64,000 bases of DNA from Devosia yakushimensis (GCF_030159855.1 NZ_BSNG01000001.1:1116001-1180000), one strand, 5' to 3'; positions 33,133 through 42,678 are shown, counted from the first letter of the stretch. Numbers and translations: made by a program. The notes: generated from the sequence alone by a model not told the origin.

Positions 33133-33906
33133 CTAATAGCGGAACTGCTCGGTCAACACGCGCTCTTCGAGGCTCGTGCCGGGGTCGAACAGCAATGTCA
33201 CGCCGCTATCCCGATCCTCGCGGATGACGACTTCCAGCACGTTCTGGAATTCCACATTGTCGGCAACGGCGCTGACGGGACGCTTGGCGGCTTCGCGGGT
33301 GATGAACTTGACCTCGGCCCGATTGCCCAGAATAGCGCCGCGCCAGCGGCGGGGGCGGAAGGGCGAGATGGGGGTCAGCGCCAGCAGCGGGGCATCGATG
33401 GGCAGGATGGGGCCGTGCGCGGAAAGGTTATAGGCGGTGGAGCCGGCCGGGGTCGATAGCAGCACGCCATCGCAGATCAATTCGTCGAGGCGCGTTTCGC
33501 CATCGACCACGATCTGAATCTTGGCAGCCTGATAGGTCGAGCGGAACAGCGAGACTTCGTTGAGCGCCAGAGCCATCTGGGTCACGCCCGAGGTGCTGAG
33601 CACGGTCATGGACAGCGGATAGATGCGCGTGGCCTGTGCCGCGGCGAGCCGTTCGGCCAGATGGTCCTCGGAAAAGACATTCATCAGAAAGCCGACCGAG
33701 CCGAAATTCATGCCGTAGACAGGCACGTTGCGGCCCATGGCCTGGTGCAGGCTCTGCAGCATCAGGCCATCGCCGCCAAGCGCCACGACCACGGATGCCT
33801 CGTCAACCGGCACATCGCCATAGCGTTCGCGCAAGCGCGCGGCTGCGGCATCGGCCTCGGCGGTGCCGTTGGTCACAAAGCCAACCCGATCTGTCTGGAA
33901 GGTCAC
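33133..33906 (-). CDS. nadK: NAD kinase
   Basis: Phosphorylates NAD to NADP using ATP or polyphosphate, the only route to NADP. From GTG 33906 the protein is 257 residues, the usual alphaproteobacterial length. GGDG is at 44-47, NEVSLFR carries the conserved NE, and DGVLLSTPAGSTAYNLSAHG is the family signature. The open frame continues to 33975, but GGAGA lies seven bases before the GTG, and the extra N-terminus has no family match. It overlaps nothing and is transcribed towards DUF2336. The metallophosphatase gene upstream is on the same strand with a gap of about 110 bp. Confidence 0.95.
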   Translation of the reverse strand: MTFQTDRVGFVTNGTAEADAAAARLRERYGDVPVDEASVVVALGGDGLMLQSLHQAMGRNVPVYGMNFGSVGFLMNVFSEDHLAERLAAAQATRIYPLSMTVLSTSGVTQMALALNEVSLFRSTYQAAKIQIVVDGETRLDELICDGVLLSTPAGSTAYNLSAHGPILPIDAPLLALTPISPFRPRRWRGAILGNRAEVKFITREAAKRPVSAVADNVEFQNVLEVVIREDRDSGVTLLFDPGTSLEERVLTEQFRY

Positions 33907-34018
33907 GTCGCATTCTCCGGCAGCGCAGTCCTGGCGTCGGAAGAAAGTTCTGCCGATGCTTTTGGGCCGTACCATAGAAGCCAGGCCAGTGCCAGACGCA
34001 AGGCCGTGGCGGGTACCA

Positions 34019-34837
34019 TCAACTCGCCGGATTGCGCACAGTGGCGGTCAGCAGGCGCGGGGACTCCCCGGGCGCAAGGCGGATGGCGGTCAATCTGCCG
34101 GTGGCGTAGGCGCCCGTATCGATGCAGATGCGGCCAGGCGATACATAGGGCACCGAGGCCGGGGTATGGCCATGGACCACGAGCAGGCCTGTGCGCCGGG
34201 CCGGCTCGGCGGCCGGATCGTAACGCATCCATTGCAGAACGTCGTCGCTTTGCTGCTCTAGGGGGATGTCGGGTCTCATGCCGGCATGAACCAGCACGAC
34301 GCCCGGAAGGCTCAGCGCGACCGGCAGGCTTTCCAGGAAATCCAGGTGGCTGGAGGGAATGTGCCCGCGCAGGCTGGCGAGGCGGGCCTGCAGGGTGGCC
34401 GTCGTGAAGCCGGCCATGGGCATGCCATAGGATTGCAGCGTTTCGAGCGCACCCAGCTTCATCCATTGCGCGCCTGCCGCCGGGTTGCGGCAATAGGTCA
34501 GCATGAGCTCTTCATGATTGCCGGCAAGGCAAATGCGTCGTGTTCCCGGTGGAGCGGGGGTCAGCAAGTGGTCGATGACACCGGCGGAATTGGGGCCGCG
34601 GTCGACATAGTCGCCCAGATAGACCAGCCAGATTTCCCCGTTTGTGCCTGCCGCATCCTCAAGGATCATCTGTTCGATGCGCTGCAGTTCGGCGAGACAT
34701 CCGTGAATATCGCCAATGGCATAGATCGCGCCGGGCCATTCATCCGCAACGAGACGCTGGCGCCCCTGCGGCTCCGGCTCGCTCTGACGCTGCGGCAGCA
34801 GGCGCCGTAACAGCGAAAGCATATTTGCCTGCGGCAT
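34019..34837 (-). CDS. Metallophosphoesterase of the serine/threonine phosphatase (PPP) family
   Basis: A 272-residue protein with all PPP metal-binding motifs: GDIHG (42-46), GDYVDRG (75-81), GNHE (106-109) and HGHTP late in the protein. Bacterial members with this layout (PrpA/ApaH-like) dephosphorylate proteins or diadenosine polyphosphates. In an exopolysaccharide neighbourhood it is tempting to make it the opponent of the Wzc kinases, but those are tyrosine kinases usually paired with low-molecular-weight phosphatases, so that remains speculation. ATG 34822 is an alternative start that lies nearer an AGG; the longer start has GGAG ten bases upstream. Confidence 0.88.
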   Translation of the reverse strand: MPQANMLSLLRRLLPQRQSEPEPQGRQRLVADEWPGAIYAIGDIHGCLAELQRIEQMILEDAAGTNGEIWLVYLGDYVDRGPNSAGVIDHLLTPAPPGTRRICLAGNHEELMLTYCRNPAAGAQWMKLGALETLQSYGMPMAGFTTATLQARLASLRGHIPSSHLDFLESLPVALSLPGVVLVHAGMRPDIPLEQQSDDVLQWMRYDPAAEPARRTGLLVVHGHTPASVPYVSPGRICIDTGAYATGRLTAIRLAPGESPRLLTATVRNPAS

Positions 34838-34946
34838 TGGCCAAAAACTCCGGCGCGGCGGACCCAGGGGTGATTTTGAATGCCCAGAGATGGCGATTCA
34901 AGCATCAAAGCCGGGCAGGGTTAAGCTTGGCCCGCTTGAGTAGCGA

Positions 34947-35531
34947 TCAGAGTGCCAAGCGAAGCGAATTGTCGAAGCGGCCGGTATCGGTCGTGCGATG
35001 CCCGTGATCCGGCTGCCGGGCCGGCTCGAGCGAGCGCCGGATGCGCCGCGCGGCTGCTGCAATGCGGCTCAAACGCGCGACCGACAAGCCGTGGATGGCC
35101 GCGAGGGCAGCGGCGACAAGAAACACGGCCCAAGCCAGCCAAGCCAGCGTGTTGCAGGCCGCAACCAGCGCGATCAAGGCGGCGAGCACAAAGGGGACCA
35201 TCCGCGTGGTGCTTTGTCGGAGCGCGCTGCGCCAGATTTCAGGATCGGCGATGCGCAGGCCGATGCCGTAGATATCGGCGGCAAGCAGGGCGCCTTGGCC
35301 GAGTGCATTATAGAAATAGAACGTGCCGGAGCGATCCGTGGCGAGAAATTCAGCAAGCTGGGGTTCGGCGGCGACACGACGAAACCCGTCGCCATCGGTA
35401 AAGCTGACCTCGGCAAAAACCCGGTAGAGCTGCTGCTCGGCGCTGGGCTGGACGGCCTCGATCGTTCCGCGCTTGATGGTGAAGTCCAGACCTGCATCAA
35501 ACGCTGCCGCCATCGCCGTTCCGTTCGCCAT
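34947..35531 (-). CDS. Inner-membrane protein of unknown function
   Basis: A 194-residue protein. A soluble N-terminal domain of about 95 residues (FTIKRGTIEAVQPSAEQQLY, FLATDRSGTFYFYNALGQGA) is followed by two close membrane helices (VPFVLAALIALVAACNTLAW and AVFLVAAALAAIHGLSVARL) and a basic cytoplasmic tail. The frame extends upstream to 35699, but the upstream part lacks composition and ribosome-site support; ATG 35531 or 35513 are both plausible and neither site is strong. It lies 109 bp upstream of the PPP phosphatase on the same strand. No family recognised. Confidence 0.58.
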   Translation of the reverse strand: MANGTAMAAAFDAGLDFTIKRGTIEAVQPSAEQQLYRVFAEVSFTDGDGFRRVAAEPQLAEFLATDRSGTFYFYNALGQGALLAADIYGIGLRIADPEIWRSALRQSTTRMVPFVLAALIALVAACNTLAWLAWAVFLVAAALAAIHGLSVARLSRIAAAARRIRRSLEPARQPDHGHRTTDTGRFDNSLRLAL

Positions 35532-36172
35532 GAGCCAGACCGTTCGCGCCAGAAATATCTGACAACGCGATGGCCGGCAGCTTCGTAGAGGTGCTGAGAC
35601 ATTATCCAAACGAAGCGTGGACACAAGCGCGGGCACGGGGATGGCAGGGCAATGTCCAATGGATTTTTTGTGACTAGAATTCGCGACGGAACTGATCACT
35701 AAAAGCGCATGGCTCAGAGATAAATTCTGAAGATTCCCATCTTTATTTCAAGTAATTCTCGGAGGGTCGCGGCGTGTTTCTAGAAAGGGACGTCGCGGAT
35801 ATGGGCGGGCAGCACCCGTTGCGGCGGTAGAATGCTGCCCGTCGACGTCAGTCGATGTCGATAGCGTGTATCGAGCCCAGTAAATACAATATCGTAGCAG
35901 CAATTCTCCTGCTATATGGCGCCCGATCACTTTTTCGGACTGACGCTGAATATCTGCAATGCGCGTTTTGCGGTTGACGGAAGGATTTATCCGCCATCGA
36001 TTGAATTGTTCTGCCCCGGAGCGTCGTGGATATACAGTATATTTTCTGGTGATGGGTTGAGTGTTTTGACCATCCTGTTCAGATGGGGCCCTAAAAAAGA
36101 CCAATCTGCGGGTTAGTGGGGCATCTGTGGGCAAAATTGCCCGGAGCGCCGGTGAGATGCAGGAGGGGCGCT
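35532..36172. other. Gene-free, AT-richer stretch
   Basis: About 640 bp between the membrane protein gene (minus) and the small plus-strand gene at 36173. The minus-strand frame at 35748-36134 has no ribosome site, unusual composition and no recognisable sequence, so it is not called. The stretch from about 35880 is AT-rich and likely holds promoters for the two divergent genes. Nothing else was recognised. Confidence 0.45.
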
Positions 36173-36505
36173 ATGGCTGCGGGTTATGGATGGACCGATG
36201 ATGAAGACCATGTGGCCGGCGACGCCGTAACGGTCAGCATTGCCTCCGATACGCGGATACTCCGGATTGCCGGGCTTGAATTCGGCACGGCCAGCGCCTG
36301 GGTCTATTGGCCCGGCACGGTTTACGGTGGCCAGCATATCGAGCCCAGGGCCGAGGGGCCGTTCGACGATGTCGGCGTTGCGCTGGACTATGCGGCACAG
36401 ATGTCCGCGCTTTACGGCTTCAATCGTGTGGTTGTTGCCTTGCAGGATGCTTCGCTCTGGCGGGCAGACTGGGGTGAGCTGGGGCCTCGCCTGGACCTGC
36501 ATTGA
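36173..36505 (+). CDS. Conserved-looking hypothetical protein
   Basis: A 110-residue acidic protein. ATG 36173 has a strong AGGAGGGG five bases upstream, which decides the start against a longer frame from 36116. Features: an acidic beginning (WTDDEDHVAGDAVTVSIASD), a beta-rich middle (ILRIAGLEFGTASAWVYWPG) and a helical section before a strand (VALDYAAQMSALYGFNRVVV). There is no signal or membrane segment. It is convergent with the EEP gene at 36509, three bases between stop codons. No family recognised; the strong ribosome site and codon use argue that it is real. Confidence 0.65.
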   Translation: MAAGYGWTDDEDHVAGDAVTVSIASDTRILRIAGLEFGTASAWVYWPGTVYGGQHIEPRAEGPFDDVGVALDYAAQMSALYGFNRVVVALQDASLWRADWGELGPRLDLH

Positions 36506-36508
36506 CCG

Positions 36509-37468
36509 TCAATTTGACGTCATATCGGGCGCCGTTGTGAATGTCGCATGGGCCAGCAGCCCGCGGTGGTTGGACGCGAAATTGGATGGCATGGCGCCGA
36601 TCTCGTCGATGCGCAGAGCGCCGCGTGTGAACATATTGTCGATCGGCACACCCAATTCTCCGAGGCGCACCGGCCAGGTCGAGGGGTAGCGCGGCGGCGG
36701 CGCCAATTCGTTGCGGGCCACGAAGCGGCGCAGATTGCGGGACCAGGCTGCGCTGTTGAAATCGCCCGAGAGCAGCACAGGGCCCTCGATCTGCCGCAGC
36801 AGGCGCGTGACCTGCCACAATTCGCCAATGGACATCCGGTCGAAATAGGGCTTGCTCAGATGCAGAGCCACAATGGTCACCGTGCGCCCGTCAATAACGG
36901 TGCGTGCCGAGATCAGCCGCTGGCGCTTCATCTGGCCAAGCAGGTGCATCTGCGCGTTGACAAACGGGGTGCGTGAAAAGAGCGACAAATCGCAGGTCCG
37001 GCTATTTTCGCACCCTATGCGATAGGGGAAGGTGGTTTTCAGCCGATCGAGGGCGGATTCGATGCCCGGCGTCTCCAGGATTACCGCGATATCAGGGGCC
37101 TGACTGATCATGTAATCGGCAATTTCGGTGCCGCGATCGGAGGTCGAGAGCACGTTGAAGTTCATGATGGAAAAGCCATCGCCTGCGATGGCGGGGCCCA
37201 GGGTGTCGCGCGCTCTCTGTTGCGCGTGAATGACATAGGCGCCCTGGGCGACGCAGGCCAGAATGAAGCCCAGCGCCAGAACGGCGCGCCAGCGCGCGCC
37301 CAGCAGATAGAGCACCACCGGGAAGGCCAGGCATGCCGCTGCGATATGAAAGCGCACGGAATCCAATACGTCGGCGTTGGGCACCGGCAATTCGAGGGCT
37401 GATGCCAGGAGCACCAGCACAGCCAACGCCGCCAATATGGAAATCGACCCCCGAAGCTCTTGTTTCAT
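36509..37468 (-). CDS. Membrane-anchored endonuclease/exonuclease/phosphatase (EEP) family protein
   Basis: A 319-residue protein. Three N-terminal membrane helices (about 8-90, with ISILAALAVLVLLASALELP and VLALGFILACVAQGAYVIHA) precede a periplasmic EEP domain. Motifs seen: SIMNFNVLS (the catalytic N), ILETPGIES (the metal-binding E), GPVLLSGDFNSAAWS (DFN), and the C-terminal IDNMFTRG with ASNHRGLLAHAT (the SDH-like NH). Similar proteins are annotated as exported endonucleases or lipid phosphodiesterases without a proven substrate. ATG 37468 is chosen; the frame extends upstream without support. It is the last gene before the second polysaccharide operon. Confidence 0.82.
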   Translation of the reverse strand: MKQELRGSISILAALAVLVLLASALELPVPNADVLDSVRFHIAAACLAFPVVLYLLGARWRAVLALGFILACVAQGAYVIHAQQRARDTLGPAIAGDGFSIMNFNVLSTSDRGTEIADYMISQAPDIAVILETPGIESALDRLKTTFPYRIGCENSRTCDLSLFSRTPFVNAQMHLLGQMKRQRLISARTVIDGRTVTIVALHLSKPYFDRMSIGELWQVTRLLRQIEGPVLLSGDFNSAAWSRNLRRFVARNELAPPPRYPSTWPVRLGELGVPIDNMFTRGALRIDEIGAMPSNFASNHRGLLAHATFTTAPDMTSN

Positions 37469-37899
37469 CGTGGTGGACCGCTTCGGGAAGATTGTGCCGA
37501 CATGGATACTCGCAGCGCCAATAGCGATACTTTGCCGGCGCCGGTCAATACACATTGATGTCGATAGGAGCTATGCGCTTATCACTGGCGGTTCATCGCG
37601 GGTTCAGTATATCCCCGATATCTGAACTATCGAGCTCAGTGACAATCCGCTGGGTCGGCCGAATGGCCGAGGGGGCAGCGCATTCCGCCGCAGGCACGCT
37701 GCCCCTCTCCACCACTCACCCCGCCAGAGCCGGGTGAGGAGCCGTTATTCATCCAATTTTGCGCTATCGAAGCGAAGGATGGCCGTCGAGATATGGCGCT
37801 AGATTGCGCCAATAGATCGACGATGTCATTACGATGAATGGTAGAGAATATTCCTGTTGATTGGAAGGAAATATTTACTATGTCCGTCTATGTTTCGAG
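37469..37899. other. Intergenic region with two hairpins
   Basis: No gene is seen. GGGGCAGCG at 37672-37680 pairs with CGCTGCCCC at 37698-37706, and a little downstream CTCACCC/GGGTGAG form a second small hairpin. These look like dispersed intergenic palindromes. From about 37740 the sequence turns AT-rich and probably carries the promoter of the glycosyltransferase operon. Confidence 0.5.
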
Positions 37900-38253
37900 A
37901 TGTTGCGATTTGTACTGCGTTCGCAACTTTTAATCTTTCTTTTACCATTTATCGTCTTCCGTTTGACTGTGTCTGACGCAGGGCGAGCGGCTGTTCGCTT
38001 GCGTTCCCGCCGTCGCAGAGGTCCTGCGCAAACCCCGATTCATTATAGGCATGAACCACTTGCGGTCCGTGGCCTGTCTCGGCTACGTATAATTATACGG
38101 CTTTTTACTGATCTGCTGGCAGGCGGACGGTATTTGTTCATTGCGTTGCGGGGGCATAGACGCATGAGAAGCATGGCTTTGGGGAAAAGCAGGCGTTCGG
38201 CTTCAAATCGGTGGCTGAAAACAAAAGCGAGATCAGGCGGGCCCGTGCATTAG
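37900..38253 (+). CDS. Doubtful small open frame in front of the glycosyltransferase operon
   Basis: From ATG 37900 a frame of 117 residues starts with a hydrophobic stretch (LRFVLRSQLLIFLLPFIVFR) and continues very basic (VRLRSRRRRGPAQT). It ends 13 bp before the first operon gene. Against it: no ribosome site, codon use unlike the neighbours, and no recognisable family. It could be a rapidly evolving small membrane protein or merely untranslated leader DNA. Recorded because the region is otherwise empty. Confidence 0.22.
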   Translation: MLRFVLRSQLLIFLLPFIVFRLTVSDAGRAAVRLRSRRRRGPAQTPIHYRHEPLAVRGLSRLRIIIRLFTDLLAGGRYLFIALRGHRRMRSMALGKSRRSASNRWLKTKARSGGPVH

Positions 38254-38266
38254 CGGCCGCGCCGCC

Positions 38267-39382
38267 ATGGCCGGCAAAACCGTCAATATTCTGGGCATAA
38301 GAGGGCTCCCTCCGGCGCATGGTGGGTTTGAGACCTTTGCCGGCCAGCTGGCCCCTTATCTGCGGGACAAAGGCTGGCAGGTGAATGTCTATTGCCAGTT
38401 GGAACCGCATGGCGACGGCAGGGTGCAGGACGATTTCGAGGATGACTGGCACGGCATTCATCGCATCCATTTCGGATCGCGCAGGCCTTCCTCGGCCGGC
38501 AGCATCTCTTTTGATTGGCGCAGCGTGCGCGATGCGGCCCGCCGGGGCGGTGTCAATCTTGTTCTCGGATACAATACGGCGGTCTTTTGCCTCTATTTGC
38601 GAGCGCGGGGACGACCTGTCGTCATGAATATGGATGGCGTTGAATGGCGGCGGCCAAAATGGCCGCTCCACGTCAAGGCCTGGCTTTATTGCAACGAGTT
38701 TGTCGGCGCGCATATGGCCAATGTGCCGGTGGCCGATCATCCCGAGATTGCGCGGCATTTGCGGCGTCATGGATGTTTCCGGGCCGAAATCATCCCCTAT
38801 GGCGCCGACAGGGTCGAACTGGCTTCGTCGGCGCCGGTGGAGGCGCTGGGACTGGCGGCCGGCAATTACCTGGTCTCGATTGCCCGGATTGAGCCGGAAA
38901 ATTCGATCCTTGAGATCGTGAAGGCTTTTTCGAGCAGGTTGCGCCAGACCAGGCTTGTGGTGCTGGGCCAATTCAGTCCCGACAACATGTATCACCGGGC
39001 GGTGCAGGCTGCGGCGTCGTCGCAGGTCGTATTTCCCGGGGCCATCTACGAGAAGAGCGTGGTCGAGGCGCTGCGCTTTCACGCGCTGGCTTATCTGCAC
39101 GGGCATCAGGTCGGGGGCACCAATCCATCGCTGGTGGAAGCGCTTGGCGCGGGCAATGCGGTGATTGCGCACCGCAATCGCTTCAACCATTGGGTGGCGG
39201 GGGAAGGGCAGTTCTATTTTGCCGACGAGGCCGAGCTGATCGATATTCTCGACAGGCTGGACCCAACCGGCGTTTCGACGCAGGTGGCGCGCGAGCGTTC
39301 TGCGGCGCGGCATGCGGCCGATTTCACCCTGGATCGCGTCAACGGCAGGTATGAGGCGCTGCTGGCGCGCTTTGCGTCATGA
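38267..39382 (+). CDS. Glycosyltransferase with DUF1972 N-terminus and GT4-like C-terminus
   Basis: A 371-residue enzyme. ILGIRGLPPAHGGFETFAGQ is the diagnostic start of the DUF1972 rhamnosyltransferase-like family, and GYNTAVFCLYLRARGRPVVM and MNMDGVEWRRPKW also fit. The donor domain carries IARIEPENSILEIVKAF and the EX7E-like HQVGGTNPSLVEALGAGNAV. Members transfer deoxysugars such as rhamnose in O-antigen synthesis, which would suit the deoxysugar cassette at 2560; this link is inference. It is the first gene of a six-gene operon with overlapping stop and start codons, ending at 45094. Confidence 0.88.
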   Translation: MAGKTVNILGIRGLPPAHGGFETFAGQLAPYLRDKGWQVNVYCQLEPHGDGRVQDDFEDDWHGIHRIHFGSRRPSSAGSISFDWRSVRDAARRGGVNLVLGYNTAVFCLYLRARGRPVVMNMDGVEWRRPKWPLHVKAWLYCNEFVGAHMANVPVADHPEIARHLRRHGCFRAEIIPYGADRVELASSAPVEALGLAAGNYLVSIARIEPENSILEIVKAFSSRLRQTRLVVLGQFSPDNMYHRAVQAAASSQVVFPGAIYEKSVVEALRFHALAYLHGHQVGGTNPSLVEALGAGNAVIAHRNRFNHWVAGEGQFYFADEAELIDILDRLDPTGVSTQVARERSAARHAADFTLDRVNGRYEALLARFAS

Positions 39383-40536
39383 GGCAGCGCCCAGAGATAT
39401 TGGCCGTGCACCAGGGCTACGAACTTTACGGTTCGGATCGAACCTTTATCAGTTCCGTCACCGCCTTGCGGGATGCCTATCCGGACCATCATGTCAGTAT
39501 TCTGCTGCCCAAGGCCGGGCCGCTAGCGCGCGCTCTTGAAGAGTTGGGGTTCGGCGTCACCATCACGCCGGTCTGGGTCGCGCGGCGGGCCGATGGTATC
39601 TGGCGCTTGCTGCTTGGTGTGTTGCTCCTGCCGATCTTTGTATGCCGGGCCTGGCTTGCCATGCGGGGCAGGGCACTCTGCTACATCAACACGGCAATGG
39701 TGTTCGATTTTGCGATAGCGGCGCGGTTTTCACGGCGGCCGAGCATCATTCATGTTCATGAAATACCGCGGGCGCGCGCCCTTGCCGTGATCCGCACCCT
39801 GTTGTGGTTTTCAGGCAGCGCGCTGGTGTTCAATTCGGCTGCGACGCGCGCCGCATTCGCAATGTCGGCAGGTGTCGAACATCACCTGCTGCTCAACGGA
39901 GTTGGCGATCCCGGTGCCGTCGCCGGAACCCGGTGTGATGACGGCAGGTTGCGGGTGCTGATGATCGGCCGCATCAATGACTGGAAGGGGCAGGACCTGT
40001 TGGTTCATGCGATCAGTCATCTGCCGGAGAGAAGCGCGAAAAGGCTCGATATCCACTTTGCCGGGGCGGCATTTGAGGGCGGCCCCGCGGCCCGCAATCT
40101 GGAGGTGTTGCTGGATCGGGCAAAACCCGCTGCCGACGTGCGGCTGCTGGGTTTCGTGGCCGATCCCGCACCGCTTTATCGGTGGTGCGATATCGTTGTC
40201 GTGCCGTCCAAGCGCCCCGAGCCTTTTGGCCTCGTGGCGGTCGAGGCCATGGCGCATGGGCGGGCGGTGCTGGCCGCCGGCCATGGCGGATTAAGCGAGA
40301 TCGTCATCGATGGCGTGACGGGATGGCTTTTGGCGCCGGGAGACGTGGCCGCTCTTGCCCGGGCGCTCGAATGGGCTTTGCAGCGGCAAGACGAGATTGC
40401 GGCGATGGGGCGGGCCGGGCGGGCGGCCTATTTGTCGCGATTTACCAAGGATCGCTATCAGGCCGGGCTCGTTGGTATTGCCGGCCGTTATCTTGGTGAG
40501 GGGCAGTTGGTTCCGGGCGCGCTCCATGCCGCCTGA
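39379..40536 (+). CDS. Family 4 glycosyltransferase
   Basis: A 385-residue GT-B enzyme whose ATG overlaps the upstream stop in ATGA, implying coupled translation. VHQGYELYGSDRTFISSVTA lies at the N-terminus, IIHVHEIPRARALAVIRTLL in the acceptor domain, VLMIGRINDWKGQDLLVHAI opens the donor domain, and PSKRPEPFGLVAVEAMAHGR is the EX7E motif. It adds one residue of the repeat unit at the cytoplasmic side of the inner membrane. A hydrophobic stretch near 75-95 (IWRLLLGVLLLPIFVCRAWL) may tie it to the membrane. Sugar unknown. Confidence 0.88.
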   Translation: MRQRPEILAVHQGYELYGSDRTFISSVTALRDAYPDHHVSILLPKAGPLARALEELGFGVTITPVWVARRADGIWRLLLGVLLLPIFVCRAWLAMRGRALCYINTAMVFDFAIAARFSRRPSIIHVHEIPRARALAVIRTLLWFSGSALVFNSAATRAAFAMSAGVEHHLLLNGVGDPGAVAGTRCDDGRLRVLMIGRINDWKGQDLLVHAISHLPERSAKRLDIHFAGAAFEGGPAARNLEVLLDRAKPAADVRLLGFVADPAPLYRWCDIVVVPSKRPEPFGLVAVEAMAHGRAVLAAGHGGLSEIVIDGVTGWLLAPGDVAALARALEWALQRQDEIAAMGRAGRAAYLSRFTKDRYQAGLVGIAGRYLGEGQLVPGALHAA

Positions 40537-41746
40537 CGACCGGCATCGATTGCTTGTCGTGGCGCCGGAAATGCCGTGGCCGGCAAACCATGGCGCGCGC
40601 GTCGACATATGGCACCGCTACCTTGGATTGAAGCAGAAGGGCTGGTCACTTGCGCTGGTTGGTTGGACCGGTGCGGAAGGTCCGGTCTCTCCCGAGTTGC
40701 ATAGGGTATTTGATCTGGTCGTGCCTATCCCGCTCCAGCGAGTGTTGGGGCGGCTTGTGCAGATGATACGGCGACCATCGCTCGTGGCGGCGCGGCAGGT
40801 TGGCGGGTCAGGATTTGAGGCGGTTCTGGCGGTGGCACGCCAGTTCAGGCCGGCCGCTATTGTCTGCGAGTCCATTTACGGGTTCGATTTGGCGCGCCGT
40901 TTGGGGGCTGCATTGGCGGTGCCGGTCTTGATCCGCTCGCACAATATCGAATTCCGGTACATGGCTACGCAATTCCGGCTGGCGCGGACGGCACGGCAGA
41001 AATTGCAGATCGCAGCCGCCCGGCTGCATCTACGGCGCTATGAGGTGGCCGCGTTGCGGTCAGCTGCCGCCGTGCTCGATATCTCGCAGTCGGACGCTGC
41101 ATTCTGGCATGGACGCGGTATGCGTTCCGTAAGCTGGGTGCCGCCGGCATTTCCCGATCTGGAGGATGAGGCCGATACGGGGCCTGTCTGGGCAGACCGC
41201 CGCTTCGATGCCGGCTATCTCGGCAATCTCTGGGCGCCCAATAATGTCGCGGCCGTGAGATGGTTTCTCGACACCGTACTACCGCTGATCCGCCAGCGGC
41301 GGAGCGATATCGATATTCTGATCGCTGGGGCCGGAGCGGCGCCGGACCTAGCCCGGAAAATCGCCGGAACGCCCAATGTCACATTGATCGAAAATCCGGG
41401 CGATGCGGTGGCTTTGCGGCGGCAGGTCCGCGTGTTGATCAATCCGATCCTAGCGGGGGGCGGGCTCAACACCAAGAGCCTTGAAATGCTGTTCTGCGCT
41501 TCGCCCATTGTGGCGACGCCTTTCGCCCTTGCGGGAATTCCCGATGAGATGGCGGACGCTTATGAGGTGGCTGGCACGGCGCAAAGCTTTGCCGATTGCG
41601 TTATCGCGGCACTCGCCCGGCCTTATGCCGCGAACGCTGCGCGGCTCGCCGCTCGTGAACGGTTTGGGCATGGCGGTGTTGCGGTATTGTCAGGACTATT
41701 GCTGCAAGAAATCGCCGCCCACCGTCGGGATGGCTCATGGCGCTAG
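40526..41746 (+). CDS. Family 4-type glycosyltransferase
   Basis: A 406-residue GT-B enzyme. The open frame extends upstream into the preceding gene, but ATG 40526 (MPPDDRHRLLVVAPEMPWPA) is the natural start and overlaps the upstream stop by 11 bp. LLVVAPEMPWPANHGARVDI and LIRSHNIEFRYMATQF are typical of this subfamily, as is GLNTKSLEMLFCASPIVATP in the donor domain. It lacks the textbook EX7E serine context but keeps KSLEMLFCASP in place, as many close relatives do. Third gene of the operon. Confidence 0.85.
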   Translation: MPPDDRHRLLVVAPEMPWPANHGARVDIWHRYLGLKQKGWSLALVGWTGAEGPVSPELHRVFDLVVPIPLQRVLGRLVQMIRRPSLVAARQVGGSGFEAVLAVARQFRPAAIVCESIYGFDLARRLGAALAVPVLIRSHNIEFRYMATQFRLARTARQKLQIAAARLHLRRYEVAALRSAAAVLDISQSDAAFWHGRGMRSVSWVPPAFPDLEDEADTGPVWADRRFDAGYLGNLWAPNNVAAVRWFLDTVLPLIRQRRSDIDILIAGAGAAPDLARKIAGTPNVTLIENPGDAVALRRQVRVLINPILAGGGLNTKSLEMLFCASPIVATPFALAGIPDEMADAYEVAGTAQSFADCVIAALARPYAANAARLAARERFGHGGVAVLSGLLLQEIAAHRRDGSWR

Positions 41747-42678
41747 TGCATGTGGTCATCGTCAACTGGAATGGCTGGGCAGACACGGTCGAGTGCCTGG
41801 AATCGCTTTATCGGCTGGACAGGGACGATGTGAGCATTGCCGTCTGTGACAATGGCTCGACGGATGGGTCTGTCGGCCGGCTGACAGAATGGCTCGGTGG
41901 ACATCCAGGGCCGGTCACCATTGTCGAAAATGGTACGAATTTGGGATTTGCCGGGGGCTGCAATGCCGGGATCGCTAGGGCATTGAGGGATCCCGGCTGC
42001 CATTATGTCTGGCTGCTCAACAACGATACCGTGGTGGCGCAGGGGGCTCTGACGGCACTGGTGGCGCTGATGGAGGCGGAGCCGGATATAGCCATATGCG
42101 GCAGCACGCTATTGTTTCATCACCGGCCGGAGGTCGTGCAAGGCTTGGGCGGCTGGTTCAGCCCGTGGATCGGCCGTGGCGGGCATTTGGGGCACAATTG
42201 CGCGGCCGATGACCTGCCCGACCGCGCGGCGATCGAAGCGCAATTGGATTATGTGATCGGCGCCAGCATGCTGGTGCGCCGGGCGGTGTTCGAGCGCACC
42301 GGTGGTCTCGGTGAGGATTACTTTCTCTATTACGAGGAGCTCGATCTGGCGCGGCAGCTCGTTTCCGGCGAACGGCAGGCCTGGGCGCCGGCATCCCTGG
42401 TTTATCATAAGGAGGGGCGCTCGATCGGCACGGCGTCGCAAGGCCGGCCCAGCGATACCAGCCGCTATTATCTGCAGGTCAATCTGCTGCGCTTCTATCG
42501 CCGTTATTATCCATGGCTTCTACCAATCGCGTTTGCCCGCTTGGCGAGGGAAGCGGCTCGGGCTGGGATCGACCGTGATATGGCAGCTCTTGCCGCCGGT
42601 TGGCTCGCCGTGCGGGACTTCCTGAGCAATACAAGCCGGGTGGGGCCGATCCATTTGCAATCGGAGCCGGCGCCATGA
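41737..42678 (+). CDS. Family 2 glycosyltransferase (rhamnosyltransferase-like)
   Basis: A 313-residue GT-A enzyme. VHVVIVNWNGWADTVECLES, then AVCDNGSTDGS and NLGFAGGCNAGIARAL, and the metal-binding WLLNNDTVV are diagnostic of the WbbL/rhamnosyltransferase branch of GT2. DYFLYYEELDLARQL carries the conserved ED-type catalytic region. It overlaps the previous gene by 10 bp. Rhamnosyl or similar deoxysugar transfer is suggested by the branch but is not certain. Fourth gene of the operon. Confidence 0.9.
   Translation: MALVHVVIVNWNGWADTVECLESLYRLDRDDVSIAVCDNGSTDGSVGRLTEWLGGHPGPVTIVENGTNLGFAGGCNAGIARALRDPGCHYVWLLNNDTVVAQGALTALVALMEAEPDIAICGSTLLFHHRPEVVQGLGGWFSPWIGRGGHLGHNCAADDLPDRAAIEAQLDYVIGASMLVRRAVFERTGGLGEDYFLYYEELDLARQLVSGERQAWAPASLVYHKEGRSIGTASQGRPSDTSRYYLQVNLLRFYRRYYPWLLPIAFARLAREAARAGIDRDMAALAAGWLAVRDFLSNTSRVGPIHLQSEPAP

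Noticed and set aside
34019..34837. Phosphatase acting on the Wzc tyrosine kinases
   Set aside because: The PPP family normally removes phosphate from Ser/Thr or nucleotides, and the gene is not next to either wzc.
35748..36134. Minus-strand 128-codon frame
   Set aside because: No ribosome site, odd composition, lies in AT-rich intergenic DNA.
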